DNA of 64,000 nucleotides from Oikopleura dioica (Eukaryota > Chordata > Appendicularia > Copelata > Oikopleuridae). Shown piece by piece: positions 1 through 11,610 of this stretch. The position numbers and the translations under genes are program-made. A model generated the notes under the pieces. The model made no database searches. It had not been told where the DNA came from and was given only the letters and a program-made list of their open reading frames with translations. The DNA lies in contig OU015569.1 of NCBI GenBank assembly GCA_907165135.1, positions 4,960,001-5,024,000 on the forward strand. Direction: 5' to 3'. Each line of letters opens with the position of its first letter. Positions within the stretch are counted from its first letter, which is position 1.

Positions 1-1614
1 AAAATCGTATTTGGCGGGGCAGTCTTAAAAAGCATCAGTCTGAAGTTCCATAATTGGGAATGAAAATAAAGGCTAACTTAGCGGTAAAGTGAGACAATGA
101 TTATGGCAATCTTTGAAAGGGTATTATCGTCAATAATCTGCAGCCGATTTAGCTCTGTTTGTTTTGAACTATTTTGTTCACAAAAACACTTTGTCTGATT
201 ACATTGATCAGGCGTTAACGAAGTCGTTGTTGTCAATTATAAAGTAATTGCTGTTCATTTGATTTATTAAAGTGTCACGTTGAAAATACGCATTATTACT
301 GAGCCTGCTAAATTTCCGCCGCCAAAAACAGGAAAACACGATTTCGCCTGTTTCAAGAATAAACAGCATTTTTAGAAAATCAAAGAAAAAGCGCTGTTTG
401 GAAATAACAGAAATTGGCCACAACTTGACTTGCTTAGTTGAAAAAAGCTAGAAATGAGAAAGTAGCGTATTCGGGAATTAGGTTAGCGCGCGCCTTCTTC
501 TTTTAATTATGCGTCGGTCCAATTTAAATGTAGACAAAGGATGTGTTATACGCCCTGCATTTTTTGGGGAATCGTGAATTCTAGCACTTAGTCGCAATTC
601 TCGCTTCTGCGCCTTCGAGGAAACGCAGCAGCGATAAACTGCTCACGTGGTCACGTTACTCCTAGTGAATTTATTTTTCTCCTCAGCCTATTACTCAAGC
701 AAACGAACCCAGCCACGTGCGGAAATGAAAACCACCCCGCACTTATCCCATAATAAATACTCAACAGCTCAAACCAACTTCAACAGTCTTCTTTAATAAG
801 TTTAAATAAAAGAAAGAGCAAGAACCTTGTCGAATCCACTGACTTTTCCCTAAAACAGTCAAGTCCTTTTTTATCAAACCAAAAAGAAGCTGCACACTTA
901 TCTGGTTCCTCTAAAAACCCAAATCTAAAATTTCTAAAAAATAAACAAAACGAATAAGACCAAAGACTTTTCAAAGCGGCTTCGTTTTTAAAAAGCCCAT
1001 ACACGGCTTTTCATTGAAGCTCTTTGAGATCCTGACTCAGGTTTTCGAAACAGGTTACCGAGCTCATGCTTTTATCGTCTTATTTTCTGGTGATCTAGAT
1101 ATTTGTCTGAAAATAGTTAAATTCTTTAAAAGATGCGTTTTTCAAATTCAACATGCTACAAACTTGTGGGAAAAAGTAATTGTTTTCTGCATTTATATTT
1201 TGAAAAAGTGCAGCTTTTTTTAAAACCAGCTTTTTTTATGTCTTCATTTCAATTTTAAAGGTGCTCGGCGGTTGTTTGTAAACAGCGCGCGTGTAGTACT
1301 ACAGTTAGCGTGAAAATATCTAAATGAAGAAAATATTTTCGCCTTGTGGTCGTTTCAATAGAAAGGTTGAGATGAAATAATTTCGGCTTCTATCAATCAC
1401 GGGGGCGTCCTGCGAACTCGCCCTGCGTCTAGGAATGTTCGTTATTTTAATTTTCAAGATTCACTCAACTTCGCCGCCTGCTGCATTTATTTTTTCATAT
1501 TTTAAAAATGGTTTCAAGGCGAAAGTTCAACAAGGCATTGAATTACGAGAGGGCGTGTAAACAATTTAGGAGCTTCTGGAAAATGATAAGATAAAATTTC
1601 AGTTCACGTTTCAG
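1..1614. other. Intergenic, no convincing gene
   Basis: AT-rich spacer. Open frames here are short, lack splice partners and look random. The one structured item is a fragment of the window's main inverted-repeat family near 963-1067. The first exon of the bHLH gene that follows could lie here, but I could not identify it. Confidence 0.5.
963..1067. repeat. MITE fragment (6-bp-TSD family), right end
   Basis: The stretch contains the family's internal GCGGCTT hairpin core followed by its right terminal repeat (CCTGACTCAGG, then GGTTACCGAGCT). No matching left end is visible upstream, so this is a truncated copy. Confidence 0.7.
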
Positions 1615-4328
1615 GTGCAGTTGGAGTACGACTATCCGCCGGATTACGCGCCCCTCGACGATCATCCGCATCAAAGGTAACTCCACAAAACGCAAATCCG
1701 TCCTGACGTGATTGCTTCTTTTCAAATTCCCTTTTCCTGGTATCTCAAATTTCAAACTATCAAAAATTTCAACTTGCATTCAAAATCACTTCTCCGGCAG
1801 CCTGTGTTCAAAACCTGAGCAGATGTTTGAAAGATCTTTGATGAAAAGCTTCGAAGCGTTATCAATTCTTACGAAGTCACTTTGCGGCTTCATTTCTTAA
1901 AAAGCCGCTACGCGGCTTTTCATTCTCGCTCCTTCAGAACCTGACTCAGATTTTCTGTACAGGTTGCCGAGTCCAGAACACAGGTCTACTAATGTAGTTG
2001 TAATAAAGTTTACTTCAAAGAATTCGGAATTTAGGAGAAAGAGAAAAAAGCTAGATTCTTATGCGATGATTCTTGTGCCGTCATTTTGGTCAATTTTGAT
2101 TTTGGCTTTGATCCTTTCGGAAATCTGTTGAGTCCGAAGTGAGCCAAAATTTGGCTTCTTTCTAAAGCGCCGCGCGACAAGGGTCATTACGCGAATTGAC
2201 CTCGTCGAGAATGGTTAGCGAAGCAGCTGAACTTCTGTTTTGCGGCTTTCAATTTCGAATAGCGGGATATTTAAGTTTTTCTTAATAACTTGGAAAAGAA
2301 CTTATAAATGGCGATTTTCAACCTTTCCAGTTTTTTTCCGCCGAGAAAATAGAAAATAAAAACCTCCGAAAATTGTTGACCTAGAATTTTTGTTTGGAGC
2401 TAAGGGCAGGCAATTCGTGCAAAAAGATACGTAGATAAATTGGGATAAGAGTCGAAGTGAGTCACAACTAATGTTGTCTGTTTGTTGGCTTGCTGGTGCC
2501 AAGTAGCTAGGTTTGGCAATGTTCGCCGCGTGGAGCCGTCTTCTAAAGCGAAGATGGGAAATATTCAATTAGAATAAACTCTTTTACGATAACGCCCGCC
2601 ACATGGCGAGGACACGATAATAGGAAATTAATTAATTTTTGCCAGGCTTGGCGCAAAAACGTGTTTCAGATTGCATAAATTATTATCCCAATTTTATCAT
2701 TTATGGAAAATATTGAAAACAGACACACACGTTCTACCATTTTTTTAAATACCTAAAACAAGGGCTCGACAACCTGTGTAGAAAAGGGTCTGAAAGAGCT
2801 GAACGAGAATCGGTTTTTCCGCGACCAAAAACGTTCATAAATTGTTCAGTTGCGTTCCCATCCAAGAAGACCCAGAAGCGGAGCACGAACTGATCCCCAT
2901 CCCCACTGCTGACCCAAATGATCCAGACTGGGAAGAGACTGCGCGCGACCAGCTCGGGTAAGACTGACTTTTTTCTCGATGATACGGGGCGGGTGCTTGG
3001 GCGGGAAAAAAACCGCGAAAACCACGGCTATCTTCGACCTCACAAAACGGATAGCGATATAAAAGAAAGAATACGGCGAACTTATCGAGTAGATAGCAAC
3101 TCTTCTGGACTGTTTAGAACGTGGCGGTATTAGTACCTAGCTTCATATCGCCAATTATCGCGATGTGGGTGAACACTATTTTACCATCGGCCATGGCGCT
3201 CTAAAATATTCCTGACTGGAGCCGGCAACCTGAGTCCAAAACCTGAGTCAGAGCCTTAGACGACTAAAAAGGTTATGTTTTGAGTCGAAACCTTTTATTA
3301 TCTTAAGCGGGTAAATCTGTTATATTTTTCGTCTAATTGACATGACAGCTCTAAACGCGCGCAAGAATTAATTACTGACAGACTCGAAGCAGCTGATTGT
3401 GCTTTGTTGTTCTTAGTTGCGAGCCAAAATGAAACATTTTTGGAAGAAGCTCGATCAGAAGAAAGAAAATGGCTCTCTAAGTTCAAGTTAAATAAAAATT
3501 TTTCAATAAAAGATGCCAGTTAGAAAACGACACCTTCCAAGATAGCTGATGTAAAACTGAAAATCAAGGTTTTTAACTAAAAAAGCAGGTTTTGAAAAAT
3601 ACACGGGCCTCTTCCTCTCTTCGCGTACGTTAGGTGGTCTGACCGCGCCCCGGATTTCGGATACAGAGCCACCCAGTGAGGGGCTATCCTTAGCGACCTT
3701 TGGATAATAAAATACTACTTCTAAAAACAGCTTCTTTTTTCGGTTAATTGGGCTAAAATTTCCTAGTGCACAAGTTCGATAAATTTTTTTTTATTAATAA
3801 AGATGTGGATATAACAATTTGATTGGCAATTGAAATAAATAATTTTATAAATGAAAAGGAAAACTTTCATATTTAGTTTGCATGCAAGTTCGACTGCGAT
3901 GGAATGGGACTGGTCCAGCAACTCGAACATGTCCGACGAAAGTGACGACAACATGGAGGAAGATTTCGGCTCGAGCAACAAGAAAGGAAACCGCCGTCCG
4001 CGGCTAGCAAACCGAAGCCGCCAGCGAATAGCCGCAAACAAGCGCGAACGAAGCAGAATGAAGGTCATCAACAAAGGTAGCGTAAAAAATGTAATGTCTG
4101 GAGTATTTTTGCAATTTGGTCGTTTTTACGTGGTAGATTACAGATTTGCTTTGATGCGGCTTTTCAGGGTTCGAAAAACTTCGAAAAGTGGTGCCCTACG
4201 CGCGGAATGACCGGCGACATTCCAAAGTCGAAACTCTCCGCCTCGCCATCGACTACATCCGCAACCTCGACGCACTTTTAACCAGGGGACGACAAACACC
4301 ACGCAACCTCCCCCTAAATATTATTTAA
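1615..4328 (+). CDS. Group A bHLH transcription factor
   Basis: A DNA-binding regulator, presumably nuclear. The secure part is two exons, 3877-4076 and 4168-4328, joined by a 91-bp GT-AG intron. They encode an acidic, Ser-rich stretch and then a basic helix-loop-helix domain. The basic part reads AANKRERSRM; helix 1 continues INKGFEKLRKVVPY, with the intron after INK; helix 2 is SKVETLRLAIDYIRNL. The protein ends soon after the domain. SKVETLR with I-x-x-GF resembles achaete-scute proteins, while RERxRM and TLRLAIxYI resemble Ptf1a/Fer proteins, so the subfamily is open. Two upstream exons, 1615-1676 and 2850-2957, have good splice sites and join in phase to extend an acidic N-terminus (EYDYPPDYAPLDDHP; IPIPTADPNDPDWEE). 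They are less certain, and the start codon was not found. Confidence 0.8.
1787..1977. mobile_element. MITE, 6-bp-TSD family, full length
   Basis: Both terminal repeats are present. The left contains GGCAGCCTGTGTTC and AAACCTGAG; the right contains CCTGACTCAG and CAGGTTGCCGAGTCCAGA. The centre carries the perfect hairpin AAAAGCCGCTACGCGGCTTTT. No target duplication is obvious. It lies in the intron between the two proposed N-terminal exons of the bHLH gene. Confidence 0.75.
2759..2805. repeat. MITE fragment, left end only
   Basis: GGCTCGACAACCTGTGTAGA followed by GGGTCTGAAAGAGCT matches the left terminal repeat of the family, with an internal deletion. No right end follows. Confidence 0.6.
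3214..3270. repeat. MITE fragment, left end only
   Basis: GAGCCGGCAACCTGAGT and AAACCTGAGTCAGAGCC match the left terminal repeat. No right end is seen nearby. Confidence 0.6.
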
Positions 4329-4714
4329 CACCCTAAGGAGCAATCGGAGCATTCTAAACTTTAGAATCTAAAGTCTTTCTTATCTGAAGACTAGTATATT
4401 TCTCAGACTAACTCTAAGAGTCATCTCTTTAGTCGTTTCTCGTTGCATAATTGCAGATTTTTTAACCTGAACGTTGAGGCTCTTTTAAGCCTGTATACGT
4501 AACTCTACTATTCAAGGTCCCGCGGAAGGGATGATCCCATAATTTCGGCTCTCAATCTTTTATCGCGTAATTTCGGAAGCCGCTTTACTCAAGTAATCGA
4601 ATTTTTAACACAAAAAGATACCCTCAACTTTTCGTTGAATGAAAACATTGAGCCAATGAGGCCGAAAAAGTGAAAATGAAAAAGAAATTGGTCACGTGTT
4701 TCATCCCCGATAAG

Positions 4715-7700
4715 ACGACACCGGCGCATCTTCTTCCGATCTGGCGGAGCAACAGAGCGTCATCGTGTACTACACTCCAGTTGGTAAATCCCCAAAATAT
4801 TATTTTTCTTTTATCATCGCTCGGCCGTGATTAGTTGAGTGACTATTGCGTCTTTTTCTTTAAAGATTAGTCTTTATAAACTTAACAAGGACCGAAAAAA
4901 TACGTTTCTCTATTCAATAGTAAAAGGTTCATACTGTAACTAGTGATTGAATAACTAGCCACAAGGCTCCAAATTAGAACCGTGGGTGATCTTCTAACAC
5001 CGTGTTCCTCGATCACTTCCAACAACAAGAGTACAAAGTTTACTGTAAGACTAGCCATTTTTTCGCCGGCAAAGCCACAAATTCTCATTTTATAAAGACC
5101 TTTGACCACGGGTGTAGGAGTAATTTCGCGGTCGCGTTTGACGTCGCCCCTGCTATTTCCACAACAGCGTTTTCGATCATTTTCAAAAAAATAGAAAATG
5201 AAAGTTAATTCACTATTTCGTAAGTCTGGGAAAGAAGCGCCCATAGACGCAAACACTAATTAGCTCAAAAGAAAACATTCAACCAACGAAATTTCCCCGA
5301 TAAAAATAAAAAAAGATTTGTCTTTTCAAGTTTTTTTATTAATTTTTTTTGATAAATATATTGTGAAAAAAATTCGTGGACGAAGTTTTGCGGCTTCGTA
5401 GAGTTTGGTCTAGCGAGATGGTTTGGAATTTCCGTTTAGGTACAAGTACTCACGTTGTTTTATTTTTTTGTTCAGGTGAGGACCCGTCGCAAGCTGTTGC
5501 TCACTCGCTATCTTGGGTCAAGGAGCCGCAAATGACCGGCAGGAAGGGTCATCGATTCGTAAATTCATACAGTAACTTGGCTAGGACGGTATTCAATTGA
5601 CAAGTGATGGAGCAAACGGGAAAGGTCCATCTTGCCCCGCCCTTCCACTTTTGAGCGACAATGGGAAGAGCAACAACGCGCGCTAAAATAAACACGTGAT
5701 AAGATTTTGTATATAAAGGAGTTGCTCCGCCGATAAATACGGTAAAGACACAATAGAATTTCAGCAGGGCAACTGTAAGGACGTTGTCTTTAAAGTATTG
5801 CCCACTGTAATTAGAGAATTTATCTCTGCCCAAAAAGTGAAAGCTAACAAAATAATCTAAAACCCAAAGAAAGCTGTTTTCCGAATATAGTTCCGAATGA
5901 GCGCAATGGGATAATCCAGGTAAAGAGCCAAAGGCACCATTTGCTTATGTTTTGCATTTTGACACGTTTCCGCCCATTCTTTGGATAAAACACCAAAAGT
6001 AGCGACAATTGACTTTTGCGCTTTGAGCGAGAAGCAAGAAAATAGCTAGCGTCAATAATTTTCAGATAGATCCGGTTTCGAGGGTTTAAAAAGAAGCTTC
6101 GCGTGCTTTATTTTTTGCGCAATTACTTTGCCGTCGCTCTAGAGCTTCTTTTCTACATCCAAAAATTGCGCGTGAACGTACAGGTTGTTCTGGTGAATTA
6201 GAATTGACGAAAACTGTTTCAGACGCAGAGGATCAGAGCGCGCGTATGGTATCCTGCTTTGTCGGAACGCGACTCGAACACAAAGGTGAGCGGCCGTCAC
6301 GTGTCGTTTTTGGAATCGACAAGTCACAACGCGGTCAATTTCAATTCCAAAAGCGCTTCCGAGTAAATACAAATTAGTTTCGTTTCTAATCCAGTTTAAA
6401 TCGCTCGCTCGAATTATGCCAGCCGTCCTGCAATTTCGGTGACAAAAGGATCCAAGATAAGCTACTGTCGAATGTCTGGCAGACAGGATCAGCGAGTTAT
6501 TACTGGTAGATAATAAGCGGCGTACACAAACAGATAACTTCTCTGGCACACGTTTCTCAAGTAGCTCCCCTTAAATCGCGCAAAGGGGGGTCTTTAGCCC
6601 CCCAAAAATGCATAAACACGAATTCCCGCGGCGGGAAACCAAACTCGTGTTCACTTCTTTCTTTTTAATTTTCAGGGTTCTGTTCCCGTCGATCTTCTCC
6701 CACGTCCAGCAACAGCCTCGAATTCCGTGAGCCACCAGGAATGGATCGAAACTATTCTCAACAAGGCGCAATTTAAATATTTTAAATCAAGCCCCACTTC
6801 AGCAATCGCACCTTTTTTTACTAAGGGAGATACACAAAGCCTATTCAAACCTAATTCTTGGTTCGGCAAGCTCTGTAAAAAACTCGAGACAGGGTTCTGA
6901 AAGATCATTACTCAAAGGCAGAGAAGGTTCTTTATTTTGAACCAAAATTTTACATAGAATGAGAAGTTAATTATCATTAATAATGGTAAAATGCGAATTC
7001 GTGTTCATTTAAGATCTTTCAGAACCCAGACTCAGCCTTTTTACACAGGTTGCTGAGCCAAGACGTTAATTTTGTTCCTCTGAAGGTCGAGCTTTTTCTC
7101 CATCCAATGTTAAAGTAAAGACGAAATGTGGACTACGAAGTCGACTGTATATTTATTGACTCGCGACCCTGTATGTTATTTCTAGCGCCTGCCCAGTTCT
7201 GCCTGTACATATCCGGCTTATGCAATAAAAAACACGTTCCAGCGAATCTTCATTTTTTCAAATTTTCACTGCTTCAGTCTTTCTTTTCCAGCAAATACAG
7301 TCTGATGCGTCTGTAGAAAAGCAAAGAGAAATTTGAACCTTTCGATTGGTTTTATTGTGAAATTGAATAATTTTGTCTTGGCAGAGTCGCTTTTAAAGGG
7401 TCAGAACTGTGTCAAGCGTAAAATCAGCTGAGTAAAGTGGGTCAGTTGGTCAATGATTCGAATCAGCGGGTCGTCACTCCCTCGATTGGAATCAGGTCAG
7501 CGCGTAGATAGAAGAACAGGAAAGGTGTGCGGCAATAGGCGTAAAATTCATATATAAAATATTTACAAAATGTAAAGTTTTTCTACAGTCGTGTCACAGT
7601 CTTTATTTTCAGAATTATGTTTTTTCTGAAGTCACGTGGAAGATGAAATAAGCAGCTGAAAGAAAAGAAACAGCTTCAAGATTATTACTGGCAAAAAAAG

Positions 7701-8363
7701 AAGTAATTTAACAAGTAGCCGGGGAAAATTGGAGCGAGAAATTTTGTCAATTTAAGTTTTAGAAAAAATGTCCCTTTGAACTGGTAGAAGTGGCCGAATT
7801 CCGTCGTGACGTGCCACCGGCGGTTTTCGGAGATATTCCACGCTCAAACGGACTCTGAAACAGATTTACAACTAGAGCACCATCATCGTAAGTTCAACCA
7901 ATTTACTGTACCTCCCTTTTTTGTATCGTTGTAATTTAGACTCAAAAACCTGTGTTGAAAGCCTGAGTCAGGGTTTGAAAGATCTTTCATGAAAAGCCGC
8001 GTCGCAAATTTAACTTTTCAATCAATTTTCAAATTCTAGGGAAGACCCTGACTCAGGTTTTCTACTCTGGTTGTCGAGCTAAGGCGGCAAATAGATCAAT
8101 CGTTTGCGAAAGAAAGTTTTTCGACGAGACCACGTGACTTCAGAACAGATTTATTCACCGCTTGAGAGTTCTGTATTTCCTTGCGTATTTTCCCTTGCTT
8201 TCCACTTTATGTAACTACGCCTGTTGGAGGAAAGCAAGACATTCTAGCACTTCAAAACTCCAACTGCGAGCTTTCAGGGTCGAATAAAATCGTGCTGAGC
8301 GAAGCTGAAAATGAACTTCCAGTGTTTTTCCTGAAATTGCATGGCGATCGCTATCTTCTGTAA
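4715..8363 (+). CDS. Uncharacterised multi-exon gene, 5' end missing
   Basis: I do not recognise the product. Candidate exons with good splice sites and compatible phases are 4715-4783, 5476-5558, 6223-6285, 6676-6765, 7788-7887 and 8278-8363. The conceptual protein is hydrophilic, without membrane segments: SSSDLAEQQSVIVYYTPVG, EDPSQAVAHSLSWVKEPQM, RIRARVWYPALSERDSNTK, VPVDLLPRPATASNSVSHQE, TCHRRFSEIFHAQTDSETD, and an end at KLHGDRYLL-stop. The intron 6766-7787 would start GC rather than GT and contains a MITE. If exon 6676 is instead read through, it stays open into that MITE and stops near 6900. The last two exons join without difficulty; the link between the first four and the last two is inference, so this may be two genes. 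No ATG-containing first exon was found. Confidence 0.5.
6856..7063. mobile_element. MITE, 6-bp-TSD family, full length
   Basis: The ends are TCTTGGTTCGG and CTGAGCCAAGA, good inverted matches, with the family's inner blocks (AGACAGGGTTCTGAAAGATC on the left, AGATCTTTCAGAACCCAGAC on the right). A target duplication is not clear. The left terminal repeat is readable in frame from the upstream exon and would add about 13 codons and a stop. Confidence 0.75.
7936..8082. mobile_element. MITE, 6-bp-TSD family, short copy
   Basis: Left end ACCTGTGTTGAAAGCCTGAG and right end CCTGACTCAGGTTTTCTAC then GGTTGTCGAGCT form the family's terminal inverted repeat. The copy is about 147 bp and lies in an intron of the uncharacterised 4.7-8.4 kb gene. 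Confidence 0.7.
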
Positions 8364-11300
8364 TTTTTGCACGCGGCGGGCAGCCAGGATACGCCGCACA
8401 AATATTTTATGACCTCTCCCTGTTCAACCGAAGCCGACGAAAACGAAGAGCTTTCTTTTTGAATTTTGTTTCACCTGCAAAATGGACTATCTTATTTAAT
8501 TTGAAGTTTTGACTTTAAAATCCTAGCTGCGTTTGTCGATTCTACAATTTTCTTCTTGATTTAGCAAGAAAAAAAAACAATTTTCATGAAGCCCAAAACA
8601 CCACTAATTTTCACATTCAATAGCGTGCGAAAAATTGAGCCTGCTCATTTTACAACTTTCTTCTTTGAAAAAAACCCTTGTCGTGTTCTTTTCTTGCTGA
8701 GATGAGTTTTTGGATGGGGAAAGGTGGATCATCTAGCATTGGCGAAATTCGGTGAAATATTTTGGGTTGAGCTGATCTGTCTTGTAAATAGAGTTTATTC
8801 AGAACTATCGTCGCCCGATCACTGTAAATCCTCGCCGAGTGCCAGATAACATTCACAAAATAACATTAACTCATAACATCTTATCAAAAATAGTTTCCTT
8901 AATAATTTTATTCGAATAAAATTTTGTTAAAACATATAATAAAGAACTAATCGTTTATAATATAATTAGAATAACAGTCGTCACTTATTATTAAAAATGT
9001 GGTAATAAATATTCATGAAAAGAATTTTGAAGATGGTTTACAATACGGGCAACGCAGCCTCCCTAAATGTTTTTTGAGCAGAGAAAATAAGGGTGTCACA
9101 ATCTTGAGTCTGCAAGAAAAGTCAACTTGAAAGCGACGGTATCGGAGGTAGTCTTACCTGAGGATTCGTTGATGATTTTATAAATGATAGAATCGAGATT
9201 TCACCTTCGAAAGTGATTTTGATAAGTCAGATTGCAGCGGGCATAGCTGGGGTTGTATTGCGCGTGGTTGTGTTGGTACTTGGGCTTTTGTTTTTACGAC
9301 GGTCGGTCACGACGGTCAGCGGTCAGCGCGGCGTTGCGTGGCTCACTGGCGCCCTCGCTTCGAGTCACCACGGCTCAGGGGGCGCTCGCGAGGCCAGTCG
9401 CCGCCCGCTCCATATATAAGAAAAAATGGCGCATTTTTCGGTATTGGATCATGTCCCTGTAATTTTTTCGAGCGCTCTGGACCTGGCCGTTCGGCGCTTC
9501 GAGATATTGCGGAGCTGATACCTTTCACCAAAAAATGAAAAATGACCCTAGTTTTTTGAAATACAATCAGAGAATATGTCATGCGAAGAAACACACGAAA
9601 GAAACCAACTTCAACCTCCGAAAGGAGCGTTTTCAAGAGATTAACTTCACGTAAGAAAATCAGCTACCAAAGAAGCAAGAAAAAAAAGACAATTATCATT
9701 TTTTAAAACAAGAGATTAAACACTCGCCCAATGGAGAAAAAAAAGAGATTTTCAAAAGAAAACAGCTTTCACCCTTAGTCAATTAAATATTTTTATTTAA
9801 TTGGGCTGCCAATTTCAGGAAGATCTTCCAACTCTAAAACCTTTTCCTAGGATGAAAGAAAACATCAATGAAGATCTCAGCAATAGATTTTGATATCTGC
9901 GATTCAGGTACTTTCTTAAACAAGATTTTGTGCGGTTTTATGAGTTTATAGAATGAATGTTTTAGTATGAGCCGTAAGAGGATAGCATGAATCCAGATTT
10001 AGTGAAATATTTGTTTAAGCGTTTCGAGATTGTAATAATGTACCTTTAATACGAATATTAAATCAATCAAGTGTAAAACTGTGCATAGAAATGCGAAGAA
10101 AAGTTGACATTCAAACTCACTTTTTTAATAAAATCTATTTTTTTATATAAAAATGCTAACTTCAATTTTAGATGAAAAATACCTTCCTCAACCCGAGAAA
10201 ATGCTGTACCTCAAGGTAACCATTTGACTCTATAATAATCTTTCTAGGACAATCTAAACAATCCACCATTTCAACTCTTTTCAACAATGTTTTATTCTCA
10301 AAACAAAAAAGAACAACTCTGTACATAAAATTTGATAAATCATTCGCAAAAACACGAGCAGCAGCTGAAAACGACTTCGAAGGTGGAACAGCCCGAGAGA
10401 AGATTTTTCGCCGAAAGTATCAACCGAAGAAAACAAAAGAAACTAAATGAGCACTACTATCACGCGAAAAGAATGAAAATGTTAACCTTTTGTACTTGAG
10501 TCGGGCTGCGCGGGAAGACGCGCAGCTCGGCGCAGATTTAGACCGCGCGGGGGGCCCTTAAAAGGGTCTTCCTGCAACCACCCTTACCAGTGTTCGAGGT
10601 ACAGGCAGCCTGCCAATACCTGTAGCCTAGTCCAGGACGTAAGCTCTTCTCCCATGAATCCGTCGTTTTCAAAAAAGCTCAAGAATGGGGCTAGCTCCGT
10701 TCTTCCCGATGATTTTTTTGGTTATGACCCGCGTGGGGTCGAATCCCAGCAAGTTACAAAATGTTTCGCTTTTGCTTCGCGCGAAAACAGTCAAAACGAA
10801 TTTTGTAAAATATTGTAGTAAAGGCCCTCAAATACAGTAACAATACAGTAAACACTCGCACCCACTAGTTGTAAAATTCTCCGCAATAGCCAGGACCACC
10901 CAACACAACTAGAATGACTAATTAATTGGTGCAAATTAATTCTTTGTTCCCCCAAGAACCAATCTTAAAAATCGTAAACTTGTCAAATATAAAACTCTTT
11001 TTAAAATATACTTTTTCATGAGCTAAGAGGCGATTCATTGTGGACCGTATTTCTCAGAGAGTACGTCCCGGAAACCATCTTTGCACCCAATAAAAATTCT
11101 TAAAAATGTTCTCTTCCGTGTTACCTAACAGCAAGTTCGCAGCAGGCCGTATTTATATGCACGCAGGCTAGAATGGATTTAAACGGTCTAAAAGCTTGGC
11201 ACCAAAACAAAGAAAGCAATTATGAAAAACAAGGCCAATCGAGTTTCGGTGACGTGTTATGAACAAATGTTTCTAATTGATCGGACAATTTATAGCTTGA

Positions 11301-11610
11301 TAATTGCTCCATCCGTTAACTACTGCAAAGAAGACCATTTTCTAACTCAACAATTAACATTTATCAAGGAGGCCAATTATAGTTCTGTTTTTTTAATTAA
11401 TTTGTCAAGTCCTTTTTTGTTTGGAATTCGTGTTCGATATTTTATATTCAGCAAAAAATTAATAATAATACTGAAAGTGAGATCTTTTTGAGCGTTTCTT
11501 CTAGTGGTGGCCCATTCTTCCGCAGAGCATGTAGTCCTGAGCAGCGGTGAGAGAAAGAGATCGACAATTACCGCCGCGTTAAATTAATCTGAGAATCAAA
11601 TATACGCAAT
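8364..11610. other. Intergenic, no convincing gene
   Basis: Long AT-rich stretch. The open frames at 9213-9640 overlap one another on both strands in a GC-richer patch and have no splice partners or domain-like sequence. The only structured item I can support is the GC-rich island near 10.5 kb, listed separately. Confidence 0.45.
10500..10650. other. GC-rich hairpin island, possible structured RNA
   Basis: In an AT-rich neighbourhood, this block contains GCTGCGCG and CGCGCAGC, able to form an 8-bp stem around a 6-base loop. GGGCCCTTAAAAGGGTC follows, and then about 100 GC-richer bases. I see no open frame worth keeping and no known RNA family. It could be a non-coding RNA, a small regulatory element or the relic of a mobile element. 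Confidence 0.3.

Noticed and set aside
6139-6549. 136-codon minus-strand open frame
   Set aside because: It overlaps a plus-strand exon (6223-6285) with better splice signals; composition is not protein-like and no partner exon was found.
10730-10755. TTCGAATCC-like tRNA T arm
   Set aside because: No A box, acceptor stem or anticodon arm can be built around it.
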